A stretch of DNA of 43,620 bases from Verrucomicrobiales bacterium (GCA_003140095.1 PLIU01000077.1:1-43620); one strand, 5' to 3'. Shown: positions 1 to 9,480, counted from the first letter of the stretch. The notes: generated by a model not told the origin, from the sequence alone. Numbers and translations are program-made.

Positions 1-2
1 CA

Positions 3-92
3 TTCACGCTGAACCGGTACAATCCCTTCCTGGCCAAGCCGGTGGTGTTGACGGAAATGGTCGCCTGTCTCAAGCATCAATTGGGAGGATAA
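3..92 (+). CDS. C-terminal end of a response-regulator-like receiver domain (5' truncated by window edge)
   Basis: Frame 3 reads FTLNRYNPFLAKPVVLTEMVACLKHQLGG*, with the 'KP...L...V...L' pattern of receiver beta5-alpha5. Confidence 0.45.
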   Translation, partial: FTLNRYNPFLAKPVVLTEMVACLKHQLGG

Positions 93-125
93 CGCGTCGC
101 GAAGCAAATCTTGCGAAGCCCCGAA

Positions 126-965
126 CTACGGCACTCGTTTCAGACGGACTTGGAACAGCTTGGGCCAGCATTTCCCGGTGACGAAGAGGCGGTCGGCGGC
201 GCTGTCGTAAGCGATGCCGTTGAGGACATCGGTGTTGGTGTTGTGGTCCGCGGGCGGCAGCAGCCTGGCGAAGTTGATCACGCCTGTGACCGCGCCGTTG
301 GACGGGTCGATGCGCACCACGTAATCTGTCCGCCAGACGTTGGCGAGAATCTCTCCTTGAATGTACTCCAACTCATTCAACTGATCGACCGGACGGCCTC
401 CGAAGGCAACTTGAATCGTGCGCTGGACTTTGAAGGTGGCAGGATCGAGAAATCGAATTTGCGCAGTGCCATCGCTCAGGATGAGCCAATGGCCGTCGGT
501 CGCCAGGCCCCAACCTTCACCGGTGTAAGTGAATTCATGTTCGAGGCGAAAAGTCGCCTCGTCATAGACAAATCCCTTCCGCGCCTTCCAGGTCAATTGA
601 TAGGCCTTGCCGCCCAGGACGGCCAGACCTTCGGCAAAATAGCGGTCTGGAACAGGCACCTGCCGCAGGACCCGGCCGCTGAGGAGATCGACTTCGCGCA
701 AGGTTGAGTGACCGTTCAAGCCAGTGCTCTCGATCAATTTCCCGTCGAGGAAGACCAATCCTTGGGTAAAGGCCGTTGTATCGTGCGGGAAGGTGTTCAC
801 GATTTCGTATGAATATCGCCAGACCTGGCCGTTGGCCGGATGATCCTCGCCAATCGAACTGGGCGTCCGTGCCTGTTGGGGAGTGGGAGCGGGCGTCGCG
901 GGATGCTGATCGCAGCCTGCGTACGAAGAAAGGAACAAGACCGTTAATAGCAAAATGCCGCGCAC
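126..965 (-). CDS. Glutaminyl-peptide cyclotransferase (glutamine cyclotransferase family), lipoprotein/secreted
   Basis: FPHDTTAFTQGLVF..ESTGLNGHSTLREV..YFAEGLAVLGGKAYQLTW..GWGLATDG..LILSDG..LNELEYI.G.ILANVW.TD.VVRIDP; N-terminal signal with Cys. Confidence 0.9.
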   Translation of the reverse strand: MRGILLLTVLFLSSYAGCDQHPATPAPTPQQARTPSSIGEDHPANGQVWRYSYEIVNTFPHDTTAFTQGLVFLDGKLIESTGLNGHSTLREVDLLSGRVLRQVPVPDRYFAEGLAVLGGKAYQLTWKARKGFVYDEATFRLEHEFTYTGEGWGLATDGHWLILSDGTAQIRFLDPATFKVQRTIQVAFGGRPVDQLNELEYIQGEILANVWRTDYVVRIDPSNGAVTGVINFARLLPPADHNTNTDVLNGIAYDSAADRLFVTGKCWPKLFQVRLKRVP

Positions 966-1017
966 ATACTAGAATAAAAAGGGTGGTCGTTGGGCTACAA
1001 GTTCAAAGTCCTCTCCT

Positions 1018-1046
1018 AAATGAACTTTAAAAAACGCGCGGTCAAA
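1018..1046 (+). repeat. Direct repeat copy 1 (aaatgaactttaaaaaacgcgcggtcaaa)
   Basis: 28/29 identical to 3903..3931, same orientation. Confidence 0.85.
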
Positions 1047-1824
1047 AATGGTCAATGCCGTGCCACGGCTGTTTCTCCATCGGAAATAAGCGAATATATC
1101 TGCCCAACATGTGTCAATCAAAAATCGCCCCAACAGCCAAAATCCGAAAAGCTCGAATAAACTGTAGTGCTGTAGTGAGTCAGCGCTGCGATTTAAGCCC
1201 ATGGCCGGCCCGTTAAACTTGGTTTGCCCAGTCGCCCTTTGCCGTGGCCGGACTCCTCCAAACCGCGGTCCGGCAAATTTGTTCGCCAGGAACAGCTTTG
1301 GCGCCCCTGCGCCATCCACAGACGTCCGCCCAAGACCAAGAGCGGCGCGCGCAGTTCCGGCGGCCATTTGCCGCGCCGCAACTCTTGGCGGAATGTTGCT
1401 CTGGGACGAACAGGCCTTCTTGCCCATCGGCATCCTGTTCATATTCCATTCTTTCTCGCTCACGTTTTAATTCAACTTTCGCGCCCAGTATGCGCCCAGA
1501 GGTTGGACATCCGCTGTCCATGTGAATAACTTTTCGGCGAAAAACACGCTTTTTTTGCGTACACCATAAGTAGTAGTTGGCGCTTGCCAGGCACAACATG
1601 ATGTGCCAAAACAGCGGCCAAAAGCAGTTCAATGAATGCCAAGACGCGGAGGCAATTCGCCTCTTGGCGTCGGCGGTCGGGCATTTTCCAAAAGATGAGT
1701 GAGTCTTCGCTTGGCGTTTACCGGCCCTATTTCGCTGCGTCTCGAAGGGACATCCTGACAATAGTCCGGCGTTTCAAGGCCGGGTCCAACGCAGCAGACC
1801 TCCAGTCCCGAAGGGACGGCTGAT

Positions 1825-1938
1825 TCAATCCCACAAATACCCCTCCTCATATTCGATGCGATGTCTTTTCAGCAACGCCAAAAACTCCTCCTGATACGTC
1901 CCAGCCAGGAACCGGGTTATACCCTGGAAGTCTTTAAC
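1825..1938 (-). pseudogene. C-terminal remnant of an IS200-like / REP-associated (RAYT-type) transposase
   Basis: ORF tail ...TYQEEFLALLKRHRIEYEEGYLWD* resembles the conserved C-terminus of these transposases; the catalytic region is absent. Confidence 0.45.
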
Positions 1939-2392
1939 GCGGTGGGCGATACCGTGGTGGCGCGGCAGGGAGTTGGAAGTCGACAATAATTCAAACCTTG
2001 ATTCCCACTCCTCTCGAATATTGAGGGGTTTGGCTGTTCCGTCTAGCCGCAATTTCAGATTGCGTTTCCGATTGTGCGTTTGCTTCCTCGGTGACCTCCG
2101 CAGATGTGCTGTCGAGTTGGTTTGAAGCCTGGTTCTTGGTCAAGTCAAAGGCTTCGGGCATGTCGACATTTGATTTGAGTGTCGTCACAGTATTGCCAGC
2201 GAACTTTCCGCGCCATGTCGGGAATTTGCATCATTCCACCCAATCTGTAAAACCAGAATTAGTCACTGTGAGGAACCGATCCATTTAGGGGGCAAACTAT
2301 AGCGTTTTCCTACTTCCGTGCATTCGCTAAAACTATAAATTGACCTCACTGGACTGGTGGTTGTGGCTGACGGGATGTTCCAGGATCCATAT

Positions 2393-3298
2393 TCACTCAG
2401 GAAGTGAACGCAGTTTATTGCGAAACGTGATCGGAAGCACGTGCCCGTCCATATAAAGAGCTCGCCTGATACCACGGCTGTAACCCGTCATCACCGCCAC
2501 AGGATAATCCATCAAGCCAAATTCAGAAAAGACACGAAAAACCCATTGCTCTCTTTCTTCTGTGAAGGGATTGTGAAGGTCGCTAGGTAGAAGTTGGAAT
2601 CCGAGACTTTCCCAAGCAAATGGGAAAAGAGTTTCTAAGTTTGGAAATAAATACATTGTCTGGTTATCTGGTAAGGGTACGGCTTTGACAAAATAAGCGG
2701 TATCGCCGTCAAAACCGTTGGTGGCGATTAGTCCAATCCGAATTGAACCTGAAGGGACAGTTTTAGAAGTGGGATTATGAATTTCAAGAGACATTGCTTT
2801 AATTGGCGTCGGATAGGTAATCTGGAAGCCTTCATAGAGAAGTTTGCCGCCAATGTAAAGGTTAAGATTCTTTGCAACAGCCTCAACTCTCCTTTGGGGG
2901 TTCTCAATGCTCAAGCGGACTTTGGTTGCGAGTTGGTCCTTCAAAGACACAATGCTTTTTGCATACACAATATGCGGGTAGTGCATTAGGTCGAAAGGAA
3001 TATCCACAACACTCTCCGTGGCAAGAATAACTTGCTTTGCCAAAGCATGGGCGTATCCGACCTCGTAAAAGACGTTTGGATTTTTGCCCGTCATATCGGC
3101 AATGATGATGTCGGCTTTTGCGATTTGGTTATATACGCGGGCAAGAATGGAACCGTCATAATGTTGCTCATCGACCCGTTCGCAATAGGCCCCCGCATCT
3201 ATGCAAGCAGGCTTAATGCCTAATTTGTAAACGTCGTCGAATGCCGCTTCAAAGGGCATTAATACAAAAACAAAGGGCTTTGGTGCTGTGTCTACCAT
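2393..3298 (-). CDS. Nucleoside 2-deoxyribosyltransferase/TIR-like nucleotide-hydrolase-fold protein with uncharacterised C-terminal domain
   Basis: PKPFVFVLMPF...YKLGIKPACIDAGAYCERVDEQ...ILARVYNQIAKADIIIADMTGKNPNVFYEVGYAHALAKQVILAT...PFDLMHYPHIVY; likely start at internal Met (MVDTAPKP). Confidence 0.75.
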   Translation of the reverse strand: MVDTAPKPFVFVLMPFEAAFDDVYKLGIKPACIDAGAYCERVDEQHYDGSILARVYNQIAKADIIIADMTGKNPNVFYEVGYAHALAKQVILATESVVDIPFDLMHYPHIVYAKSIVSLKDQLATKVRLSIENPQRRVEAVAKNLNLYIGGKLLYEGFQITYPTPIKAMSLEIHNPTSKTVPSGSIRIGLIATNGFDGDTAYFVKAVPLPDNQTMYLFPNLETLFPFAWESLGFQLLPSDLHNPFTEEREQWVFRVFSEFGLMDYPVAVMTGYSRGIRRALYMDGHVLPITFRNKLRSLPE

Positions 3299-3568
3299 GA
3301 GAAAAGTCAGCACGGTTTCCTGACAAAAGCAATTCAATTTTCAGTCTGGAATTCAGCTCGTTGAATTCAACTGCAAGACCACCTGGGATTTGCCTTGATT
3401 GGGAGGGGTTCCGACAGCCGGGCATCCGTCTCGTGGCATACGCTCCTAGTCCACAAAAAGAAAATGAGATCGATGGAGCGAGCGGCGGGTGTCAATGGGG
3501 GCAACGGGGTGGCGTCTCGGGTTTTTGACGATGGCGCATCAAGGCCGACCGGGCGACCGATCCGAGTT

Positions 3569-3591
3569 GTTGTCGTGCGGCTGACGACAAC
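3569..3591. repeat. Perfect 8-bp inverted repeat (gttgtcgt-gcggctg-acgacaac)
   Basis: Direct reading; lies at the truncation point of the methyltransferase remnant. Confidence 0.6.
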
Positions 3592-3594
3592 CAA

Positions 3595-3825
3595 AATCAG
3601 CCGGTTGCGCCATTCCGATGGCCGGTGCTGCCCGAAAAGCTCCATCGTGTGCCGCCGATCCGCCGCCGATTCATTGACCGTCTCGACCGTTTGAAATGGC
3701 AACGACACCCGCAACGGCGCAACGCGGTTCCCCGCGCTGTCATATTTGCCCTCCCAAACCAACTCCGTCCGCGTCACGGCGAGCGGGTGTTGAGGCTGTC
3801 CTGCCGGATTATTGCGTTCTGCCAT
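3595..3825 (-). pseudogene. 5' remnant of a site-specific (adenine) DNA methyltransferase, type III Mod-like
   Basis: TRTELVWEGKYDSAGNRVAPLRVSLPFQTVETVNESAADRRHTMELFG..RPSEWRNRLI resembles the N-terminus of these methylases; catalytic motifs absent, homology ends after RNRLI. Confidence 0.5.
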
Positions 3826-3902
3826 GTGCGGATCGTAACAGACAAACAGCCAACGCGGCAAGCCCGGCACGGCCTGGCGTAACGGTCGGAATCAGCAATC
3901 AT

Positions 3903-3931
3903 AAATGAACTTTAAAAAACGCGCCGTCAAA
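3903..3931 (+). repeat. Direct repeat copy 2 (aaatgaactttaaaaaacgcgccgtcaaa)
   Basis: 28/29 identical to 1018..1046. Confidence 0.85.
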
Positions 3932-3998
3932 TTCAATCTCATTACCAGCTTGATTTTGCGGCGGCGGGCCATATTTCCTGGCCGGAAATCACAAATTT

Positions 3999-4165
3999 AT
4001 GGGACTATTTGACAAACTATTTGGCAAGCAAAAGCCAAACTCGGATGCGACGATTTCGCAAACCAGGTTGCGGGATTTGCCCAGCAGGCTGTTGACGCCG
4101 CGCGCACTCGAGGCCGTGGTGTCTTGGATTATTCGGAGGAGAGCCTGAAGCTTATCGAAGATATC
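3999..4165 (+). pseudogene. Frameshifted 5' fragment of a small conserved protein (MGLFDKLFGKQK...LDYSEESLKLIEDIHE)
   Basis: Frame 1 MGLFDKLFGKQKPNSDATISQ then a shifted frame ANQVAGFAQQAVDAARTRGRGVLDYSEESLKLIEDIHE; body lost afterward. Confidence 0.4.
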
Positions 4166-4300
4166 CATGAGCGTTTCGCTCCGGTGCGTGACCGGCAGGC
4201 CGAGCACCGAACCGTAACAATTCGCGGCCTTCGCCCAATTGTTGGTTCGGAAAATGACATCGCGCGAAGCTCGAAATTTGCGTTTCACGGCCATCTCCAT
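4166..4300 (-). pseudogene. 5' fragment of a VOC/glyoxalase-superfamily protein
   Basis: MAVKRKFRASRDVIFRTNNWAKAANCYGSVLGLPVTHRSETLM; continues into antisense of the neighbouring fragment. Confidence 0.5.
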
Positions 4301-4344
4301 TAACCGGCGCTCCGCGATTCATCAAGCCTTTAACGCCCAAGCCG

Positions 4345-4437
4345 ATGGCAACTAAAAAAATTGCGGTTCCCGCGCCTAAAAAGTTGCGCTTATTGTCGCA
4401 TCAAGCGATAAAAACGGACCGGGTCATTGCTGGCTGA
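4345..4437 (+). pseudogene. Possible 5' gene fragment (MATKKIAVPAPKK...)
   Basis: Lys/Ala/Pro-rich start truncated at about 4389 where it meets the 3' end of the opposite-strand ORF. Confidence 0.25.
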
Positions 4438-4908
4438 GGGGTCGCGCAACAGTGCGCTGCCATTGGTCAGGGTCAGGGCGTTCGTCAACGGAATCCAGCC
4501 AATCAGGTTGCTGCTCGCTTCAAATAGCACACTCGACGGATCACTCAATGCAAGGCTGTTGCCGTTGGTCGTATAGACGTTGAAGAGCAGGCTGCCGTCC
4601 GACAAAAGCGTCGGAACGCCCAGTTGCGCCGGCAACGCGGGGATGAAGCTGACCTGATCGAGCCATCCGGCATCCTGGCCGACGGTGACGTCCGGGTCTT
4701 TGGCATAAATCCATGAAAGCGTTTGGGAACCTGGGCCAATGAGAAATGTCTCTTGCTCCCAATCGACTTCGCCGGAGATGGTCGCGGCATAGTTAGTTCC
4801 CGATCCAATGAAGAAGGAGAGGCCGTCGAAAAATTCCTCAGGGGAAACCATCCACCAAAAAGTCAACGTTCCAGGCCCGGTGACGGTTGTTTGCAGTTCA
4901 CTGTACAT
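4390..4908 (-). pseudogene. 3' fragment of a large secreted beta-rich protein
   Basis: TTVTGPGTLTFWWMVSPE..DGLSFFIG..ISGEVDWEQETFLIGPGSQTLSWIYAKDPDVTVGQDAGWLDQVSF and terminal SSNLIGWIPLTNALTLTNGSALLRDPSASNDPVRFYRL; in-frame stop shortly upstream (SHITQDGIAASQSGRITNS precedes the Met). Confidence 0.5.
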
Positions 4909-5048
4909 GCTGTTGGTGATGCGGCCGCTTTGGGAGGCGGCGATGCCGTCTTGGGTGATATGAGAGCGGCATTTGTCTCATTCGCGATGGGATCGCCATT
5001 GAAGATCCATTGCTAACTAAGCGGGAGGGCGAGAATCAACACGGGCGC

Positions 5049-7220
5049 TTATTTCACGTCCATGCCGAGGTTTTGCATGAGGAAGGCGTAGGCATCGGCC
5101 TTTTCCGCGACGACCTGGCTGGTGGTCGGGCCGGAGCCGTGGCCCGTGGATAGACGAACGCGCAATAGCACCGGCGCGGGACCGGCCTGGGCGAATTGAA
5201 GGGCGGCGGCGAATTTGAACGAATGCGCGGGCATGACCCGGGTGTCATGATCGCCCGTGATGACGAGTGTCGCCGGGTAGCGGGTGGCCGGACGCACGTT
5301 GTGATAGGGCGAGTAGGCGCGGAGGATTTTGAAATCCGCCGGGTTGCGCGGCACCCCGTAATCGCCCACCCATCCTGCGCCCTGGCCAAACTGGTCGAAG
5401 CGCAACATGTCCATCACACCGACGTAGGCCAGCGCCGCGCCAAAGAGGTAGGGGCGCTGGGTGACGCAGGCGCCGATGAGCAAGCCGCCATTGGAGCCGC
5501 CTTCGATGGCCAGCTTGGGCGTCGAAGTGTAACCCTGCTCAATGAGCCACTCGGCCGCGCTGATGAAGTCGTCGAACACAATCTGCTTGCGCGCGCGAAT
5601 AGCCTCCCGATGCCACTCCTCGCCATATTCGCCGCCGCCACGAATGTTCGCCACCGCGAAGATGCCCCCGCGTTCCAGCCAGACGAGCCGGGTGGCATCG
5701 AAATGCGGCAGCAGGGAAATCCCGAAGCCACCGTAACCGTAGAGCAGGGTCGGGTTCTTGCCATCAAGCTTGATGCCTTTCTTATAGACCAGGGACATAG
5801 GGATGCGGGTGCCATCCTTGGCCGGATAAAAGACCTGTTTCGATTCCAGAGCACTGGTATCGAAGGGCACTTTGGGCGCGCGGTACACGGTGCTAGCGCC
5901 CGTTTCCAGATCGAGGCGAAAAACCGTCAGCGGCGTGACCATATCCGTGTAGGAGTAGAACGTTTCCAGGTCATCGGGTTCGCCGCCAAATCCTCCGGCG
6001 GTGCCGCGGCCAGGCAGCTTGATTTCGCGCCGTAGGCGGCCATCCAGCCCATAGATGGTGACCTTGCTGGAGACATCGTGCAACGTTCGGACGATGAGTT
6101 GATGATTCACCAGCGTCACGCTGCCGGCGTCCACATCCATGGTGTCCGAGCCTTGCGGAACCACTTCCTTCCAATCGGAACGACCAGTGGCCGAAGGGTC
6201 GATTGCAACAACTCGTCCACGCGGGGCCGCGACCGTGGTCTCGAAGTAGAGCAATCCATGATCGGCGCCCGCATAGATGTAATTGGCGTCGAAACCTTCG
6301 GCGAGGGGTTTGATCGCGACGTTTGGCGCCTGAAGATCAATCACATAAAGATTTTCCAGCCCCTTGTCTCCGACCTCTCCTTCGCCAACCCTGAGCACCA
6401 GCCAGCGACCATCCCCGGTTAGGTGCGGTTCGAACTGCCAATCGGCGTGATCGGGCCGCTCGTAGAGCTTGTGGTCGGCGTCTGCCGGTGTGCCCAGGAC
6501 ATGATAATAAACCGCATCGCGGAGGTCGCGCTCCCGGAGCTCCTGCCCTGGCACCGGGCTTGGGAACGCGCTGTAGTAGAGACCTCTGCCATCCGTGCTG
6601 AAAATCGGATGGTAGTACTTGGTCCACCTCAATACGTCGGGCAGGTCCTTGCCCGAAGCGAGATCTCGGAGGTGCCAATCCGTCCAGTCCGACCCACCTT
6701 GCGACACGCCGTAAGCCAGCGTCCCGCCGTCCGGGCTGGCCAGGTAGCCGACGATGGCGAGGGTGCCGTTGGTTGAGAGCGCGTTCGGATCGAAGGCGAT
6801 CGCCGGCGTGCCGTCAAGACCGAGGCTGGCAAAGAGAACACTTTGCTGCTGGAGACCGGTGTTATGGGTATAGAAGTAATGATGGCCCTTGTGGAACGGC
6901 AGACCGAATTTCTCAAAATCGAGCAACGCGGTCAGTCGCTGTTCGATGGACTGCCGAACGGGGATGCCGGCCAGATACGAGCCGGTGAGACGCGCCTCGG
7001 CCTGCACCCAGAGGCGCGTTTCGGCGGAGTCCAGCCGTTCGAGCCAGCGATAGGGGTCGGCGACTTTGACTCCATTGTAGTCATCCAACGCGTCGTCGCG
7101 CCGGGCCTTCGGATAGGCCGCCCCCGGCGCGGCCGCGCCGGTGAGCGCGACCAGCAGCGTGAGGAGAGGAAGACCGGCCTTGAGCCGTGAGAGCAAGATG
7201 CCATTTATATTGACAATCAT
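5049..7220 (-). CDS. Prolyl oligopeptidase (S9A family), exported
   Basis: YPKARRDDALDDYNGVKVADPYRWLE; GGSNGGLLIGACVTQRPYLFGAA (catalytic Ser), GDHDTRVMPAHS (Asp), GHGSGP (His); signal peptide. Confidence 0.95.
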   Translation of the reverse strand: MIVNINGILLSRLKAGLPLLTLLVALTGAAAPGAAYPKARRDDALDDYNGVKVADPYRWLERLDSAETRLWVQAEARLTGSYLAGIPVRQSIEQRLTALLDFEKFGLPFHKGHHYFYTHNTGLQQQSVLFASLGLDGTPAIAFDPNALSTNGTLAIVGYLASPDGGTLAYGVSQGGSDWTDWHLRDLASGKDLPDVLRWTKYYHPIFSTDGRGLYYSAFPSPVPGQELRERDLRDAVYYHVLGTPADADHKLYERPDHADWQFEPHLTGDGRWLVLRVGEGEVGDKGLENLYVIDLQAPNVAIKPLAEGFDANYIYAGADHGLLYFETTVAAPRGRVVAIDPSATGRSDWKEVVPQGSDTMDVDAGSVTLVNHQLIVRTLHDVSSKVTIYGLDGRLRREIKLPGRGTAGGFGGEPDDLETFYSYTDMVTPLTVFRLDLETGASTVYRAPKVPFDTSALESKQVFYPAKDGTRIPMSLVYKKGIKLDGKNPTLLYGYGGFGISLLPHFDATRLVWLERGGIFAVANIRGGGEYGEEWHREAIRARKQIVFDDFISAAEWLIEQGYTSTPKLAIEGGSNGGLLIGACVTQRPYLFGAALAYVGVMDMLRFDQFGQGAGWVGDYGVPRNPADFKILRAYSPYHNVRPATRYPATLVITGDHDTRVMPAHSFKFAAALQFAQAGPAPVLLRVRLSTGHGSGPTTSQVVAEKADAYAFLMQNLGMDVK

Positions 7221-7248
7221 AATTCGACCCGCGCGGCGCAGCCTTCCA

Positions 7249-8688
7249 TCAGGGGCCTTCACCGGCCTTGAATTCGACCCACGGTTCCGCCGGGCGGCTT
7301 TTGAGGTATCCCTCCATCCAATCGAATTGCGGATGCGCGGCCAGAAACGCCGGCGCGTCGAACGAAGACCCGTCGGCCGAGCCCCAGCGCGCCGCGAAAC
7401 TCATCGCTTTGGCCATGCGTGAATCGACCACCTTGGCGTCGAACGTGCCATTGGGATGGAAGGGAACATCCCCGCCGCCAGGGGCCGTCGATTCCGGTTC
7501 GAGTTCGAAGTGTCCCGACAGCGTCCGGCTGTCCGGGCTTTCCTTGTTGAGGCAGGTATCGTAACAGTCCCCTTCCATTTTTTCGCCTAATTCCAAATCG
7601 ATTTTGCCGGCGTTTTCCTTCATTAATTGCTTCCAGCGGACGCGGCGGGCAACATCGGAGAGACGGATATCGTCGTCGCGCGTGTCCGTTTCCAGCCGCA
7701 GGATGTGCGGATCCTCCGCGATGTTGGAGCCGATGAAGAAGCCGTCGTTGGTCCGCTCGAACCCGATGTATTTGAGACCGAGTTCAAGGCGGGCGATTTC
7801 GCCGGTATTGATATCGCCCAGCAGCCAGGCGTTGGCATAACCGCCATTGTTGCCGTTCTTCATGATGGCGCACCATTGGTCAATGCTGGCGGCGTCCTGC
7901 GTCGCCCGGCGCATCCGGACAAACTCCGGGACGCCCTTTTCCGAAAAATGCTTGAATCCTCCAATGGTGGTTTCTGAGCCAACCAAGCCGGCGTCGGTAA
8001 TGAAGAAATCCGTGCCGCTGTGAATCCAGCCTGGCTGCGTCTGCATGAGAATGCGATGGCCTTGGTCGGGCTTGATGTCGATGACCACGTTAGCCACCGC
8101 TTCAACGTAGTCGCCCATTGTGTTATGTCCGAGGACAATGCCGCCGTCCTTGGTCATCCGGCCCGTGGCAATGAAGGAGGAGCACGATTGCTTCGGCTTC
8201 TTCACCACGTCGATGTTGTCGGTCAGCTTTTTCGCGGCCAACGGCCACCAATACAATTCGATTTCGAGCTCGGCGTTATAGGTGACGATCTCGTCGTAAG
8301 TCGTCGGAAAGCCGGCGGCGCTCATCCCTTCGGCGATGCCCTGCAACTCAGCGCGGTTCTCCGAGTCGATGCCCGGCTCGATGAACCCTTTGGTGTGAGC
8401 GATGAGCCAGGACCACTCCATGCTGCTGTCGTACCGCCAATGCGCTCGGACCACCCGGAGGCATTCCGCGATATCCCTGGCCAGCAGATAGCCATGCTGA
8501 AAACCGCGCTCGCGCGGCCCGCCTTCGACATGGAGATAAATCCAACCTGCACGCTCATGCCGCTCCGCCGCGCGCAGCCATCTCTGCTCTCGATCAGAGA
8601 GGCCGGCCCCATGAAGTCCGGCCTGGGCGAAGGAAAGACAAGCGAGACCAAGGGCAAAAGTGCGAAATTTCACGAGCCGAAAATTCAT
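7249..8688 (-). CDS. C45 / phospholipase B-like (Ntn-type) hydrolase, exported
   Basis: Signal peptide; GGPRERGFQHGYLLA, QGIAEGMSAAG, predicted nucleophile in KQSCSSFIATG, VLGHNTMGDY, GLVGSETTIGGF. Confidence 0.7.
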   Translation of the reverse strand: MNFRLVKFRTFALGLACLSFAQAGLHGAGLSDREQRWLRAAERHERAGWIYLHVEGGPRERGFQHGYLLARDIAECLRVVRAHWRYDSSMEWSWLIAHTKGFIEPGIDSENRAELQGIAEGMSAAGFPTTYDEIVTYNAELEIELYWWPLAAKKLTDNIDVVKKPKQSCSSFIATGRMTKDGGIVLGHNTMGDYVEAVANVVIDIKPDQGHRILMQTQPGWIHSGTDFFITDAGLVGSETTIGGFKHFSEKGVPEFVRMRRATQDAASIDQWCAIMKNGNNGGYANAWLLGDINTGEIARLELGLKYIGFERTNDGFFIGSNIAEDPHILRLETDTRDDDIRLSDVARRVRWKQLMKENAGKIDLELGEKMEGDCYDTCLNKESPDSRTLSGHFELEPESTAPGGGDVPFHPNGTFDAKVVDSRMAKAMSFAARWGSADGSSFDAPAFLAAHPQFDWMEGYLKSRPAEPWVEFKAGEGP

Positions 8689-8849
8689 GAACCGAGTATG
8701 AGCGCAATGAGCCGCGTGTCAAACGAGTTTCAAAGACACAGAACTGGCCTAGGGCGAATCAAGTAATCTAGGAGCGATTCCTGCTAGCGCCACCCTGATC
8801 TGCGAAGTGGAATTGTTGTCCATTGCCTAAGCGCCGCACGGCGCGTTCT

Positions 8850-9455
8850 TCATTTCGGCTGACCCGCCTCCAAGTGTTCGAATAGTGGGCCAAATCGTTT
8901 CTGGGCGTATTTGGAGGAATGGATCATCATGGCGAAAAACAGCGGCACCAGCACCATCAGCAAGACCGTGCTCCACCAGTGATGGGGTCGAAACCGTTTC
9001 ACATTCGGCGCAAACGCCAGCAAACCCAGCACCGCCGCCAGCACCCCCACCGCATCCAGGCTGGCGCGCTGCCAGTAAGTCGAGCCATCCAGCCGCACCC
9101 ACATGCCAAACTCGTCGAACGTCAGCGCCAGTCCGATGCCGTAGGCGACGGCGGAGATTTTCAATTCCCGCCCCGTTGGATCGCGAAACAGCAGGAGCGC
9201 ACCCACTGCCACGAGCAGGAAAATGCCGTAATTCAAATGATGGATATGGTTTCCCCCCAGGTGCAGATAGAGGTCCGGGATCGTTCGCGACATGATCAGA
9301 TAGACCGTCACGCGCGACGCGATGAAGGTCAGCAAGAACGAGAACAAAACCCGGCGGGCCATGTGGGCTTGATCCGGGTGGTCTGCCAGATGGGATATGG
9401 GCGCGTTCTGTTCGATGCCCCATGTTTGCGCCAACCCGATTGCCAGCGCAACCAT
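8850..9455 (-). CDS. Integral membrane protein of unknown function
   Basis: About five hydrophobic segments, conserved-looking GGNHIHHLNYGIFLL and LTFDEFGMW. Confidence 0.6.
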   Translation of the reverse strand: MVALAIGLAQTWGIEQNAPISHLADHPDQAHMARRVLFSFLLTFIASRVTVYLIMSRTIPDLYLHLGGNHIHHLNYGIFLLVAVGALLLFRDPTGRELKISAVAYGIGLALTFDEFGMWVRLDGSTYWQRASLDAVGVLAAVLGLLAFAPNVKRFRPHHWWSTVLLMVLVPLFFAMMIHSSKYAQKRFGPLFEHLEAGQPK

Positions 9456-9480
9456 TTCGCGCGCGCTTTTCGTGGGGTCT

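Noticed and set aside
969-1761. Overlapping ORFs 969..1463, 1213..1761 and others
   Set aside because: Mutually overlapping, low-complexity translations with no family signature; treated as intergenic.
5196-6035. 279-aa plus-strand ORF
   Set aside because: Antisense shadow of prolyl oligopeptidase.
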